Positions 24,001 to 36,423 of a stretch of DNA of 64,000 nucleotides are shown one piece after another (the stretch's first letter is position 1; every line of letters begins with the position of its first letter). The notes under the pieces are model-generated. The model had not been told where the DNA came from and ran no database searches. It worked only from the letters and a program-made list of their open reading frames with translations. The DNA is from Stenopsyche tienmushanensis (lineage: Eukaryota; Arthropoda; Insecta; Trichoptera; Stenopsychidae). Made by a program: the position numbers and the translations under genes. The stretch covers positions 1,178,001 to 1,242,000 of the forward strand of contig WACJ01000043.1 of NCBI GenBank assembly GCA_008973525.1. The letters run 5' to 3'.

Positions 24001-27000
24001 TCTCCAACTGAGCAGTCGAATCGAATGTAAATATTCGATCCGGATACGGCGAAATTAAATCGAATGTCCGGAAGCAATTTTGGAAGCACCCGAAAGAGTT
24101 AACAAGACGTTTTTCACATGCTTCATTATACGTTTTTTTGACGTTATCGTTAGGGCCGACAAATGGTCGAGTCATCATAATCAGCAGCGTTCGCAACCCC
24201 TGCCGTCGATGAGTTTGCGCCCTTCATTGAACAGCTGTATTCGATCGGCAATTACCAAACATTTTACTGACCGTTATCGAAGGAGTAATTTTTAGTCCGG
24301 GAACATTTGCATAGGAGAATTAAATGTGCTCGTTTGTACGTACATCCGTACGGCGGGGTGCGTCAAAAGGCGAGGGAATATTTTGGGAATTGACACCACA
24401 TGTGTTGGCTGTGTAGTCTGCAGATGGAATTAATAGAAATGGGAATAGAGAAACCCCAGGCCGAGGACACGTCACTCAAAATCCTTAAAATTTAAGTGTA
24501 CTGGGATGTGTGTCCATTTTTTATGTCACGGTGAAAAAATAGTATGTTTTTAGATTATGTGATATATTTGCGTCAGTTGAGGAATGACTGTATCATATTG
24601 TTTTTCAAATTTGTTTTTATTAGTTCACAACAACCATTTGAAACAATTATATAAATAGGTTATCGCTTTCGATGATAACCTTCTTCTTCCGAGCAGATTA
24701 ATGGAAGTAAATAAATTTATTCCACTCAATTGGAATTTTATGATCATACTTACAGTAATTATAGACGACAGTAATGATATGGCGAAGATCGAGCACTTTT
24801 ATCGAAATGTTTAGATTCAAGGATGAATAAAGACTGTGGTTGAAAATCGGTTCCACCTGTGAACATTTACGAATCCTATGTTATAATGTATGCATTTTGT
24901 AGTGGTTTTAAGTTGCAGTGGCGTGCGTGCACGTCATACTAAATTATCATTCACAAGTCCTCCTGGATGATGGATTGCATTCAGATTACTAGTGTAACGA
25001 CAAAGGACACAATATGATAATGATACCCCCGAGCGTGATACAAATGTGATTTTCGATCAATCTAAAAAAATAATAAATTTAGATCTCGTTATATTAAATG
25101 ATTATCAACGAGACCGGAAACAAATAATCAAACACGTTCCACGAGACGCATACCAGAATAGTAGGAATTCGTTAGAGAAACACATCCTGGATGCGCGCCG
25201 ATAAGAAATAGCGCCTCGAGAATATGAGGATATAAGAGAATGGACTCCAAAATAAAATACCAACCCTCGTCATTCCGGAATTAGAAAGAATGGAATGCCA
25301 AAATCCACATTTTCTCTTTATCTCAGCGCTCCCGAAAATAAACGTCGATCCCGGAGAGACGTTCGGAGACCAGATCTTGGCGGAATGTCGGAATCGGTTT
25401 CTTCTGTAATAGGCACGCTCCGTCGAAACATCAAAAGATATATATTTTTTATTATCACTGCTATTATTGTAGGACGCATTTACATGGTCAAATGTCTGGT
25501 GACAGATCGGCAGAAGCCAAAACAAATATTTGTCTTCGGAGTACGCTCGTCCGAGCCGTCTTCGCCAGCGCATCGTCTTCGATGCTCAACTTCGACATCG
25601 AAATTCGCCAACTCAAATATTTTTCACAATTTTTTCGACAACACAAACAGAAGCCCATGTAATTGAAATTAATATAGCGGAGATAATCGCAAAGTCGCCC
25701 ATAGCAAAAAACGATTCTACATCAGCTCTATCAGACGACGTATAACTTTGTGATCCATGAGTGTCTAAATGCGCACGCAAATACTCGTATATTCGATTCA
25801 ATATTGACCAATATTCAAATTTTTACAAGTTGCTTTTCTATTGACCATTGTATCGATTCAGGTGCTATGAACATTCAAAAGCGAGCTGTTTCAGATAAGA
25901 GCAACGGCGCCGTAAATGTACATGGAACGAGCTTAATTGTATTTTGGTATGTGTTTTTTTGTTTTCGGACAAAACTTCGATTTTCCTGGAAGTTTTTTGG
26001 TTTGTTTTTCGAGTGGCACAAGATGAAACGCCGCGGGGGTGCTATTTTTAAAAGCAGAAACCCATATAGGTCTGGCGACTCTATTCCTTTCAAATGCGCC
26101 CAAGATAAACAAAAAAAATACTTGGAAGCACTGCGGAGACATGTCTGAAATGCAAATCCGACAAAAAATCGCTGAACCCACATGCGAGAGGCGAACTCGG
26201 CTACCTGACGTCCTCGAGGATGTTGCGAAACGGAATCAATTTTGACAGCTGCAAGGGAGTCAACCGTCACGCCGGGAGTCTCCGATTTCTGGCCCCTTTT
26301 TTTCAATCGTCAATCTTCCAAGATCACACACATGTCAAATAGTACCTAAATTATAGATGCGAGGAGTCAAGGACGTGTTCGACATATTTGGCCGAAACTC
26401 TTAACAATGCAAACCGCAAAAGAGCCAATGAAATATGTCTTCAGTGACATCACTTCTGATACAATTGGTCTTCCATTCTTCTTTTCCAAATGCATTATGG
26501 CAATCGTCATAATCTAAGATTTATCAACGAAATTTGTTGTGCAATCATATGGCAAACTAAAATTACAGATTGTATAAAACTGTCTCTTAAATTAAACACA
26601 GAAGTGAGATATTTTTCAATCAACAACATATAGAGAACAACTGTATTAATAAAAAGTGAAAATGACAGCGATAAATATTTCATACAAATAATATATGTTA
26701 TAAAAATAGCTTTGAGATATTATATTTTCCCCTGAGACGACACATTTCAATAAATAACAATTTGTATTGTTAAAATATTAACACACTTTAGTCGGGCGCT
26801 GTTAAGCGTATGAATTGCGCACCGCGTGCGATAAAATAAAACTACCAAATATTTCTAAGCAAAATTTATGCATATTTATGACACGGGCTTTGAGTGATAT
26901 TTTTGGTTATCACTTCTTAAATGTTTATGTTTTTTTACTAACAATGATGCGGTCCGTTTAATAGCAACCACCCCTTGTGAAGAAGTTATATTACAAGTGA

Positions 27001-30000
27001 AAACGTGCTTCGATATAAGTGTATTAAAAGCATATCACCTCGCATTATTTATAGTTTAGAATGCATAATATTGCATTATGGGGTTGTTAAAAGTTCGCAT
27101 TTATCAGTGGATGTCTCGCAATCATCTCTAAATCCTTAACGATATTTCAATGTGTTGTTGCTCTTTCGTACGATTCAAACCTGTATTCATTGCGACCAAC
27201 CCCATTCGGGCGACATTTGTTTCGTTCGACAACAATACTTAATATTATAATTTGGTCAAGTAATAATTCCGTCACAGCGTATGTGCGAGGTTACTTCATG
27301 GTTCATTTACTTGAGTAAATAATGATATACATTTTGTACTTTTTTGTACCCTCGGCAGCCGTGAGTCGTTAGCTTGGCCGACACTTGTGTAGTTAGTCGG
27401 CCGGTATCTACGCTACATTTATTATACGATTAAGTCGGGTCATTTGAAGCGGAAATATACGCTGTTGTGGTGCACGAAGAAGTCCTCAAACGTGTGCGAG
27501 TCATGATTACCCTTCCGATGAATTAGCTCATAAAATCACCTCGAACAATCCACCAAATCGGCACTCAAAGAAACGAAAAAAGGCAATTATTGCAAGCCAA
27601 AAAATAAAAGTCAAAACAGTCGATCTCCGGGAGCTGCATAATTTGACGTGCATTCAATCAAGCTGCAATAAAATATGATGATTTAATTATAACCTTCAAT
27701 TATCATCAACACGTGATAAATCATCTTGCCGCGATAAGTCGTTATTATACCATTTCAACCCGTATTTGATTTGATAAAACGCAGTGTCTCCGAAAACGAG
27801 ATGATTATACGTTGCAGCAAACGGCGGCAATAAAAAAGGCTCCGGACCTTCTTGAAGAAGAGATTATTGTCGTTTTTTATCTTCTTCCAAGCAGCAAATG
27901 TGAATATGAATCGTTGATATTTATTTACCTCACTTTGATGCCATTAGGGCGCTATAAAGGAGGCACAAACAGGTGTTGCACTCAACCTTACCTGGACTTT
28001 AATGAGTTGGCGAGTACAAAAAAATCTCGATTTCGATTATTTTTTTACACCCGGTTCTATTATGAGTTAGCGGATGAAATTTTTACAAAATAATCTTGGA
28101 CGCAATCGTAATGCATCTTAAAATTTATGGAACGTATTTAACCCGCTAATGACCGAAATAAATTATTCAAACGAAAGAACGATTTTGTCCATGCAACCAG
28201 TCTTCATCCATTGATTTTGCTATACACGCTGCCATTTTCGATATCAAAACTATTCAATGAAAATGTATGTTCTATGAACGATAAAAAAGAAACGTTATAT
28301 CATATGGAAGAATGCTATATTATGGTTAAATCATTTTTTTACATCCAGATGTATTCACGAAACCGATTGTCTTAATCATCTTCACCGGACATCATGTTAT
28401 ATTGATGTCTAATGATGATGAGCATATCAGGAAATAATACGGTTCAATATACTTGTATACAACAGCAAAAAATACTACAACTCATTTGGTCGTCGGAGAT
28501 GATTCGCAGAATCTCCAGACGTCCATTTTTTGTTTTGGTGGAGATGAAAAATAATTATTTTCAATGCAAAAAAGTCGTCGAATCAAATTCACTTGGATGT
28601 TGAGATTCAGTGCATCGGACTCGGACCGTTATGCGTGCAACATTAAGATTTCTGCACGCACCGTGTTAAGTCTATTAGATCTAGACCAGACGCATCATGC
28701 GTCATTAATGTTTATCCAGATGCATTAAACTGATACAGCGTACTTTTTGCTGCATCTTTATGGAATGGTTGTTGTTTTATACGCTGGAATCACGAAACTT
28801 TAAAACAGCGTCATTTACACGCCTATTAAGTTTTAATGGCACAAACGTCGATTATCTGGGACACATTCGATTTTTTAAGATTTCTTCGCATTAGAGAGAG
28901 TGTCTAGAAATCGTGAAATTGCAACATTTTTCAATTATTATGCACTAACGATTGAATCGTCTATCAAAAGGCTGATTCGATCGGATTTAATTCACGCTAT
29001 TAACTTAGGAGTTGAATTGATTGCATTTAATTTGATCGAATAAATCTCGTTTGGCAATAAATTAGAATCAATTACACACGGCTTTATAAATAATTTATTA
29101 GCATTAAAACGGCATTCTTGGATAGTGGAGCCCACGTTTTCAGAAACGACTCGGCCGTGGATGCTGCGATGCGACTCCGGATGACGTCTATATCGGCCCA
29201 TAATAAAAATGAAGCAATAAATGTGTTCTTATGACTGCCATTTAATAATCTGATAATGGATACAACTAATCTCGGCAGAAATAAATTATTTTACGTGGCA
29301 GTTGCGAGCAAAGTGCCGCATAATGTATTTTTAAGGCTGCACTTGATGGGGCGCAGACTTGTTCGCTCGCTTGTGAATAAATAGATTAAATACACTATGG
29401 AAGTACCTTCGACGCTTAAGGCCATATAAATAATTCAAAATATAACTATTAAGGCCGAAAAGTAATGTCCTTAAGTATTCGATGACTAATGGAGCAATTT
29501 TCCTAGTATGAATCACAAATGGTGATATTTTATGAATGTTTAATATCAAGTCGTTCACATGGGATTTTTTCACTATATACTTAATGTGCGAATATTTGAA
29601 TATGTTTCTAAATATTACATGTCTTTCATGCCGTTCGATTTTGTTTATTACTCTTGAAAACCATTGCAAAACGTCCGACATACAAAAATAAGTATTTTAT
29701 ATTTATTTATTTAAAAACGATTCGATCTATATTTATATTAAGAATGCGCGTTGTAATTGAAATAATATAAATTTAGGGTTCGTTGCCTATAGGGTATTCG
29801 ATGAGTTCATTCCGACGTTGTGCATACTTCGTGGGTGTTTCTCGTTTTATCATCCCCAATTGCAATAGTGCATTAGTTAGGAAGTCTGGGAACCTTTTAA
29901 CTCATTCGCAACATCAAATCGGAATTCTCTGTCTCATATCGATTATTTTGCCCCCATTTCTCGTCGGTGGACCCTCATCCGACGGCAGCAGATGCACGGT

Positions 30001-30060
30001 GGCACTCTTCACCGAATTTAACTCGATAATGTAATGATCGCGTTGCAAAGTGAAGTGTCG
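21030..30060 (+). other. hth: upstream hth intron, no gene recognised
   Basis: Mostly AT-rich with many TAAT and TTAATTAA-like homeodomain half-sites. A 15-bp palindrome GACGCAT-C-ATGCGTC lies at 28689-28703. The block 25172-26306 carries 130-143-codon frames on both strands, none of which resembles a protein family. No RNA gene was recognised. Confidence 0.35.
28689..28703. repeat. 15-bp palindrome
   Basis: GACGCAT and ATGCGTC flank a central C. It may be a symmetric protein-binding site. Confidence 0.6.
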
Positions 30061-30065
30061 TGTAA

Positions 30066-30105
30066 CCCGGGAACCGGGAGTCGATCCTCAACGGGATCGA
30101 CCTCC
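30066..30105. repeat. two adjacent GC-rich hairpins
   Basis: CCCGG-GAA..CCGGG at 30066-30078 is followed by GTCGATCC (30080-30087) pairing with GGATCGAC (30094-30101) over a 6-base loop, with three further pairs beyond a one-base bulge. It sits in a GC-richer island at about 30050-30350. Function unknown. Confidence 0.55.
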
Positions 30106-30109
30106 ATTA

Positions 30110-33100
30110 AGAGCGACTCGTGAATGGTAACATTTCGGGCACGATAACTGGCATATCTCTTATATTCAAATTTAATGCACCGCAAAAGTGGTCTCCTTTC
30201 TCTGCCGGCGAATACCGGCATATTTTGTATAAACCCCAATTACGAATGTGATATTCGATATCGAGATCATCTTAGATTGTGCGGATTGAGCTATTGGCCA
30301 TGGCAAGATGCTGCTGAAGAGTCGGATGCCCGCGGAATAGATCAAAGATAAGATCGGCAATTAATGGGTTGATTAAGGCTGAAACTTAATGCGGCGGAAC
30401 GCCTTTTAAATGCCTATGTTTAATGTGTCATGGTAGAAATTGATGAAATCATTTCGACGCTTTGATGGCTTAAATCAATCGATGGCTAATCTATTGACAA
30501 TCGAAATTTCAAACTTGATTCTTGATTCAGCGATGATTTATTGTATTGTATTATAACTGTCGTGGATTATTTGGACCAAGTGTTGGTAAAATTGTTTAAA
30601 TCTTCTTTATATAAAAATTCAAATTTAAATCCAGGTTGTAAAGAATAATAAACAGTGTATCAATACATTTGGGAGATCTTAAATAATATAATTTTCTAAG
30701 GCAAATGGGAATCCACTATATGACAAATATCTTCTCTGGAGATCGCCTACATCTTAAATGTTTGCAAACGAAGACACTATCGATGCATTGCAAGATACTG
30801 TGTTATATCCCCAAGTGCATGTAAGATGATGTTGATTCTAAAATTGTGCCACATCATGGATGATTCTTCTGGGTTTTATGATATTAACTGTGTTAAAAGA
30901 TCGAATGCACGAAATTAAACTGGTTATTCAAAATATTGCCGAAGACCGGTCATGGCGCCCTCTTCTAATCAATTTTTTTTACTCCAAGAGTATCTTTGAC
31001 TTGAAAAAAACTCATCAATATGAAATTAGAACGCCGATTACATTATTGGTTATCAACCTTCTAATTCTTCATACCCGACGATAACGCATGTGTACGTAAT
31101 TAACATACGAAAATGTCTTGAATAAATTATACTTCATAATTTTTATTTCTTAATTTACAGAATATTCAGTGGTGGCTCGGCGTAATTTATATCGTAGATT
31201 ATTCCGTTTTGTTACGATGCAATAAATCGATTAATAATTAATCGCCGCTTTTTTTTCGGGGGGGCAATTTGTCTTGCGAACCGACTCCAGATTATTCGAC
31301 TCGAGAATGGTGTATTAAATCGACGATTTGCTTGGGTTATTCATCATTTTCGCACGTGATAAATCAGCGGCTGGATATTAATGCAACAAATAATTGCGTA
31401 ATTAGCTCTCTGTGTACACGAATTATGTTCGAATATGCAAATACGTTCGATTGTTTGTTTATTTATATATTAACGCCTCGATTCTTATCTGCGATGGCCG
31501 AGGTTAAGGGGTTAATTAATTGGTCTTGCACATTCCATATTTATTTATTATTTTGTTATGCTCTCGGTGGAATGCATACGAGGCGCAGCATCAGCTGATC
31601 TTTTAATTTCTTCTCACACTGACCGACATTCTAATCTCACAATCTGAGAGGTGGACGACCAGAAGGCGATATCTTTTTCATCACCTCAATACATCATGCT
31701 TCGTTATAAAGTTAATATATATATTCGGCCGTCATATGAATTTTGAACGTATATTTAATACTTTTTAATTACTGCCCGGCCCCCTTTCGCGTCCGTATAT
31801 ACCGCGCCGAACAAGTTTCTATGCACAAATAAGAAACACCTGATTTATTTAGATTTTTTTCCCCTCCGGGTTGATTTATTGTCCGGTGTGTTGATTTAGT
31901 CTTAATCAAATTAATGTGTATTGTTTTATGTGTAAAATAATTGTATATTATCGTAAGTTGGCAGGAGTGATGGATGGTGGAAAATTACAGATAATGTCAA
32001 TATGACGCTAAGTCTTGTTGAGTTGAAAATTTATTGCCCGTATTAAAATGAGCGAGAATGCTTCGCTGATAATTCAATCAGATGCTTTATGAACACTTTC
32101 GTTTTTTTTTTTCACAACGTGATAGTATGTATTAAATCATTACGTCCGGGCTCGGCGATAACTTGGGTAATAGAGGCGTAATCGTACTGACGTCCCCCCA
32201 ATAACTAACAAATCAATACCTATTTAAATGATCGGATTTTCGGAAAAGCTACAAATATATAGAAAATTTTAGCGTCGAGCAAATTAATTATTTGTTATAT
32301 AGGAAACCATTACAATTATCGAATTTTCTAATTAATTTAGATTAGGATTTGGAAGATATCTAAGTCTTTCATTGTTCATTTGATAAATTATTGATTATCA
32401 AACTGTTTACATATCTTAAGAAATCTTTTCTATTTCTAAAAGTCTAAAAGTCACGTAAATATTGATATTGGTAGTGATTTTATTATATGATATTCAATGA
32501 TCTGTGATCAAAAAGTTGCTTTGATTGCATCAAGGTCCCATGCTCTTTATGACGTGCAAGACAAGTCAATAAATGCAAATTTGTATGCGTCTAAATAATT
32601 TTTAATCAGCATCCCAGATTGTCGCTCTAATGGATTATTAAAAAGCACAAAGGAGGTGCAAAACATTTTATGGAATATTCAGAGTTTTATGGCTCGAAAT
32701 TCTTGAGCGCTTTGTGCTTCAACAGCAGGGCAAACGCCAATTCGGTTTAATAGTCCGCCTCAAAAAAAAGTTTTTAATTGAGAAAATAAAAAGAAGCGTA
32801 TTAGTGTTCTTCCCATAAATACATTCCAAATATGCTGCTGTTACGACGCTATATACGTTTCACCAATAAAACTCGATCGCTAACGACGATCGGACGCGCT
32901 ATAATGCCGCGACGAAACTTCTTCGGGCTTCTGTACACTCCGTTAGGATAAAAATAAAAACGTTTATACTTTATAATATCGTAAAATTGTTAACGATAAT
33001 TACGCCTAATTGAAAAGCGGTGTACGAGATAAGGCCGTATTTAAGCGATTTTCGATCTTACATATTAGATCCGAATGCGAAGGCTGCCGATGATGCAAGA

Positions 33101-35591
33101 CTACCGTTTTCGTTATACAAAAAAAAAGATCTTAATGAAGATTTCTGCTACCGGTGAAAAGGCGTTTTAAATCATAATTTACTGACTCCCATATCACATT
33201 TTTTTGTCTTAATGAATAATAAAACGTTTAAGATGCGGCCCCGGCGATTAATCAAAAAGTGCATCGGGATGAACGCATCGCAGTATCAACAATTCGAGCC
33301 GAAGACGTAAATCAAAATTCATTATGCATTCTTACGGCCGACATTCCTCAAATCGTTGAATGTCTGTCTTTTGTCTGAAAGTGAGACACTTGCGATAATT
33401 TACGAGGACGTCTTTGAAATTAATGCTCGGCATTGTTTGTTGAGTAATCGCGATCGTTTTGTGCGCCGATTTTCCAGCAAATATTTGACTATGGAAATGA
33501 TTTTTTTAAAAGCTACAATGCCATACTGCCCACGTGGATTTGATCATGCAAAACGTATGATTGAATCGAAATATCGTGTTCATATGGACATTCAATGTAA
33601 ACATGCCTGCAATAGATTAGCTGTGTCCTGTTGACTTTTTATTCGCTTTGACAGAGCGATCCATATTGTTATGATGTTCGAAGATATTGGACTTTTTAAA
33701 TACACAATCTTAATATCGATTAAAAGCAATTTGCATTGTCTAATAATTAATTGCAATTGATTATATTGCGTATTTATTATTTTAAGTGTGAATTAATTGA
33801 AATTTATGGAAGTTTGTATGCATTTTTTGAGGTAAATGACATTAGAGCATCAAACGAGCGGTCAAGCGCGAAACCCGCGCGCATACTTCAAACGAACAAG
33901 TATTTTCATCAACGTTTTTTATATGTTATTATAAAGTTTTTTGCAATAATTTCATTAGCAAATGATTCTTGATGTTGTATAATTTATATATTTGCTAAAA
34001 AAAATAGCATGTTTCATATAAAAATACGTAGTAATTCACAATTACGGTACGGTCAAAATTAAAATCGTGAATAGTTTCAATGCTTTTGTTGCTCATCGTT
34101 TATATGTATATCAACAGTTTTCCTTGTGATCTTCCCATTGTGGTGGATTGCCTCAAGGTGTGATTATACTCAAAGGAAACCACCGCCTTTTCTTCAAACA
34201 GAATCAGCCTCTACGGCACGCAAATCAAAGAGCTACACAGAGCAAAGTAAGCAATTTACTTCAAATAATGCCAGACAGTCTATTAACAAAAGCCGATAAA
34301 GTAACCACACACACCTCCGCAATGATTCACGGCATAATTAATTACGCTTTTATAATGCGCTCACATAAAGGGGGAGAATATATATATTTTTTTACGTTAA
34401 AATAAACTCGGCATTATCTCGCATTTCGAATTCATTGCACATTTGTATGCGCTATCCGTGCACTCGATGCCTTACATTGAAATTATAATTCAGCATTAAA
34501 TAAACATAGTGCGTGAATAACTATACCTGTCGATGACTCAATAAAACCGTATAAGACAATTAAAAGCGGCTTCCAGAACGATTAACATTTAGCATTCATA
34601 ATTCGATCTAAAAAAAATTGATGTGCGATAATTGTTTGAAGAGAAGCGATGGTTTCTCACTGTTACCTTATTACATTTACACATGAACCACGTAAAAAAT
34701 CCGCATAAAAGTGAACGCTCATAGATTCCTTTCTTCGAGTGCCAACAAAAGCCTACATATAAATAACATCGAGCGAAAAAACATCCAGCAATGTTATATT
34801 GTGTATTATTGAAATGATCTTACCGTTACCCCGAGCATAATAAATAAGGCAAGAATTACATGTTGCGAATGATAAGTCATTTACTGACAATAAATCTATT
34901 CAGTCTGCTATTGTCCCACTTTATCTCTACGAAGAGCGTATAATCCCATTTCTTTCTATCGCACAATCAATTTGCGTCTTTGTTGGTCTCTCGCAGATGC
35001 CATTGTCTTAACGGTGAGAGGTCTACAAGAGTTATGCCCATATTCAAAGCAGAGAAAATAATAACATTGTAAATAAATTCTAATCCAAGCAATGAAAATC
35101 AAAATAAAATCAACCCCGATAGAAAGTCGTGTAATTTTTTTGTTTTGCCAAAATGATGGATCATCATCACTCTCTTCTCGGACGGTTTTTATTGGCCATT
35201 CGTCGCACTTTATGCGTGTATATATAGAGAATGAGCATTTCACAAAGCAAGGTCCCGCACAAGGACACGCGTGCTTAGAATTTCAAAGCGGTTTCTCAAA
35301 ACCGATGACGCGAAGTGCTCACGAGCTGTTTTTGAATACTGAACTTCATAAATAAGAGCCGGCTGCATTTTCATGAATCTTGATTTATTGTAAATGCGGC
35401 GTGTGATATCGCTGGATTTTCAATGACCAGGTCTTCCGAAAGCCGAGCGAATAAATGCCAATACTATGGAGGCGCACCGTTGGAGTGCTCCGGAATGAAC
35501 GATGTCGAATTTACTACACATGATCGTTTATGCGGCAAATGCTAAAATCATACCAAAAAATGCTCAATCGGATCTTTGTCTCTTATTTAAG
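30110..35591 (+). other. hth: upstream hth intron, no gene recognised
   Basis: AT-rich. It contains a 17-bp homeodomain-type palindrome at 31228-31244 and a T11 run at 32102-32112. Frames such as 33356-33634 (92 codons) have no recognisable domain. The expected Hth exon encoding the end of the MEIS domain (C-D-N-F-C-H-R-Y; K-M-P-I-D-L-V) was looked for and not found. Confidence 0.4.
31228..31244. promoter_or_regulatory. 17-bp palindrome of homeodomain half-sites
   Basis: CGATTAAT-A-ATTAATCG is perfectly symmetric and contains two facing ATTAAT/TAAT cores, as in dimer sites for paired-class or other homeodomain proteins. Binding is inferred. Confidence 0.45.
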
Positions 35592-35681
35592 AAAATGTGT
35601 GTTTTCATCCATCCATCCATCCATACGTCTGTGAACGAAAGATGTAACATTTTCGATTATTACAAGGCAACATTGATGATG
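35592..35681 (+). other. candidate 90-bp in-phase cassette exon next to the hth exon
   Basis: A strong acceptor-like stretch TCTTTGTCTCTTATTTAAG ends at 35591, and a strong donor ATG|GTAAGT follows at 35681/35682. The 90 bases between are open in phase 0 (30 codons starting K-M-C-V-F-I-H). The hth exon 186 bases downstream starts in phase 0, so inclusion would keep the Hth frame. Against it, the segment contains a CATC microsatellite, and I recognise no known Hth insertion of this kind. Pseudo-exons with decent splice sites are common in long introns. It is reported as a candidate only. Confidence 0.2.
35606..35624. repeat. (CATC)n microsatellite
   Basis: Nearly five copies of CATC in a row, inside the candidate 90-bp exon. 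Confidence 0.85.
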
Positions 35682-35825
35682 GTAAGTTTTGGATTTAAAT
35701 ATAAGGCACATTGATTACTAACATATGCATCGTAAATCTGTAGTATTTAAGGAATATTTATCATTTGAAATCCCATCTCATCCTTTATCCAGCTATCGTA
35801 TAAATTTATTTTGTGTAATCTTTAC

Positions 35826-35867
35826 AAGTTGAATGTGTTTTAAGTGTTGTATTTTTTATTGTTATAG
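35826..35867 (+). promoter_or_regulatory. hth: 3' splice site of the hth linker exon
   Basis: The run GTATTTTTTATTGTTATAG immediately before the exon is a T-rich tract ending in TAG at 35865-35867. Upstream, AAGTTGAAT and TGTTTTAAG could supply a branch point, but none matches CTAAT well. The acceptor sets phase 0: the exon begins with a complete CGA codon, matching the position of R in the V-R-P-P block of known Hth proteins. Confidence 0.8.
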
Positions 35868-35994
35868 CGACCACCTTCATCATCGTTGTCGTACGGAGGA
35901 GCAGCAAATGAAGACGTCCGTTCCCCAGGCTCAGGAGGTACCCCCGGTCCTTTGCCACACCACCCCCCACAGACACTCGACGCCCCCGATCCAG
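35868..35994 (+). CDS. hth: homothorax internal exon, linker between MEIS/HM domain and homeodomain
   Basis: Homothorax is a MEIS/PREP-class TALE homeodomain transcription factor. It binds Extradenticle through its N-terminal MEIS/HM domain, carries it into the nucleus and acts as a Hox cofactor. This 127-bp exon starts after a 3' splice site (T-rich tract, then TTATAG at 35862-35867) and ends before a donor (CCAG|GTATTT at 35994/35995). Read from the first base it gives 42 codons plus one base without a stop. Diagnostic blocks are PPSSSLSYGGA (residues 2-12, with a one-residue shift), RSPGSGGTPGPL (about 18-29) and LDAPDP (37-42). From memory, Drosophila Hth has the same order of blocks in its linker just after STPDV and before DGKF. 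The final G would complete the Asp codon of that D-G-K-F if the next exon starts AT or AC. Codons are GC-rich, unlike the flanking introns. The MEIS domain and homeodomain are encoded elsewhere, apparently outside the window. Confidence 0.92.
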
Positions 35995-36064
35995 GTATTT
36001 ATCCATTATGTATTTATTGATATATATTACGTAATTCGGGACTTAACACGTTGATGATGTCACA
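35995..36064 (+). promoter_or_regulatory. hth: hth exon-intron junction: donor with early in-frame stop and stem-loop
   Basis: The donor is CCAG|GTATTT. If the intron is kept, the frame continues G-I-Y-P-L-C-I-Y and stops at TGA 36018-36020, giving an Hth without a homeodomain. ATTATGTA (36005-36012) can pair with TACGTAAT (36028-36035), one G-U pair included, in a stem-loop that covers the stop codon. As I recall, Glazov et al. 2005 reported that the longest ultraconserved insect element lies on an internal hth exon-intron junction, forms a stem-loop and is linked to intron retention. This junction is of the same kind, but identity with that element is inferred, not checked. The first AATAAA I see downstream is at 37344-37349. 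Confidence 0.5.
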
Positions 36065-36128
36065 GTTGTGCGGTGTCGATGTCCGGCGCTAGATATTTAT
36101 GATTGATGTCTATGCGTCTTGGGGAGGT

Positions 36129-36164
36129 GTGCGCCAGAGCATTAATGCCCAGCTAATGCCGCAC
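36129..36164 (+). other. bulged stem-loop in the proximal hth intron
   Basis: GTGCG (36129-36133) pairs with CGCAC (36160-36164), and GCATTA (36039-equivalent position 36139-36144) pairs with TAATGC (36154-36159). The two helices are contiguous on the 3' side and are separated by a five-base bulge CCAGA on the 5' side, with a 9-base loop. It lies 135 bases after the exon and could form part of an RNA structure affecting use of the donor. Function is inferred. Confidence 0.4.
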
Positions 36165-36423
36165 TGCAACAATCGCCCGGAATATGCCCAGACCATTGTT
36201 TGCAAATCATCGATTGTATCGAAGATTCGATTGAAATGCTCGTAGAATTTCGAAATGCTCAAAATCAAAAAAAAGTCGCTCTCACCACTTTGTTCTGGAC
36301 GAGAGATACAATTCGATGCAGATTTTTTGATTAGGAAGCCGAAAACGGCGCCTAATATCATTTTAAGCTGTCCTTAATTCGTGTGGCTTTGACATCAATC
36401 ATGGAGCTGTATCGATAGCCGAC

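Noticed and set aside
25172..26306. Open frames of 123-143 codons on both strands
   Set aside because: Overlapping frames in opposite directions, no recognisable domain, composition typical of chance frames in a GC-richer patch.
33356..33634. 92-codon + strand frame considered as an upstream hth exon
   Set aside because: It lacks all MEIS/HM-domain motifs (C-D-N-F-C-H-R-Y, K-M-P-I-D-L-V) and has no convincing splice sites.
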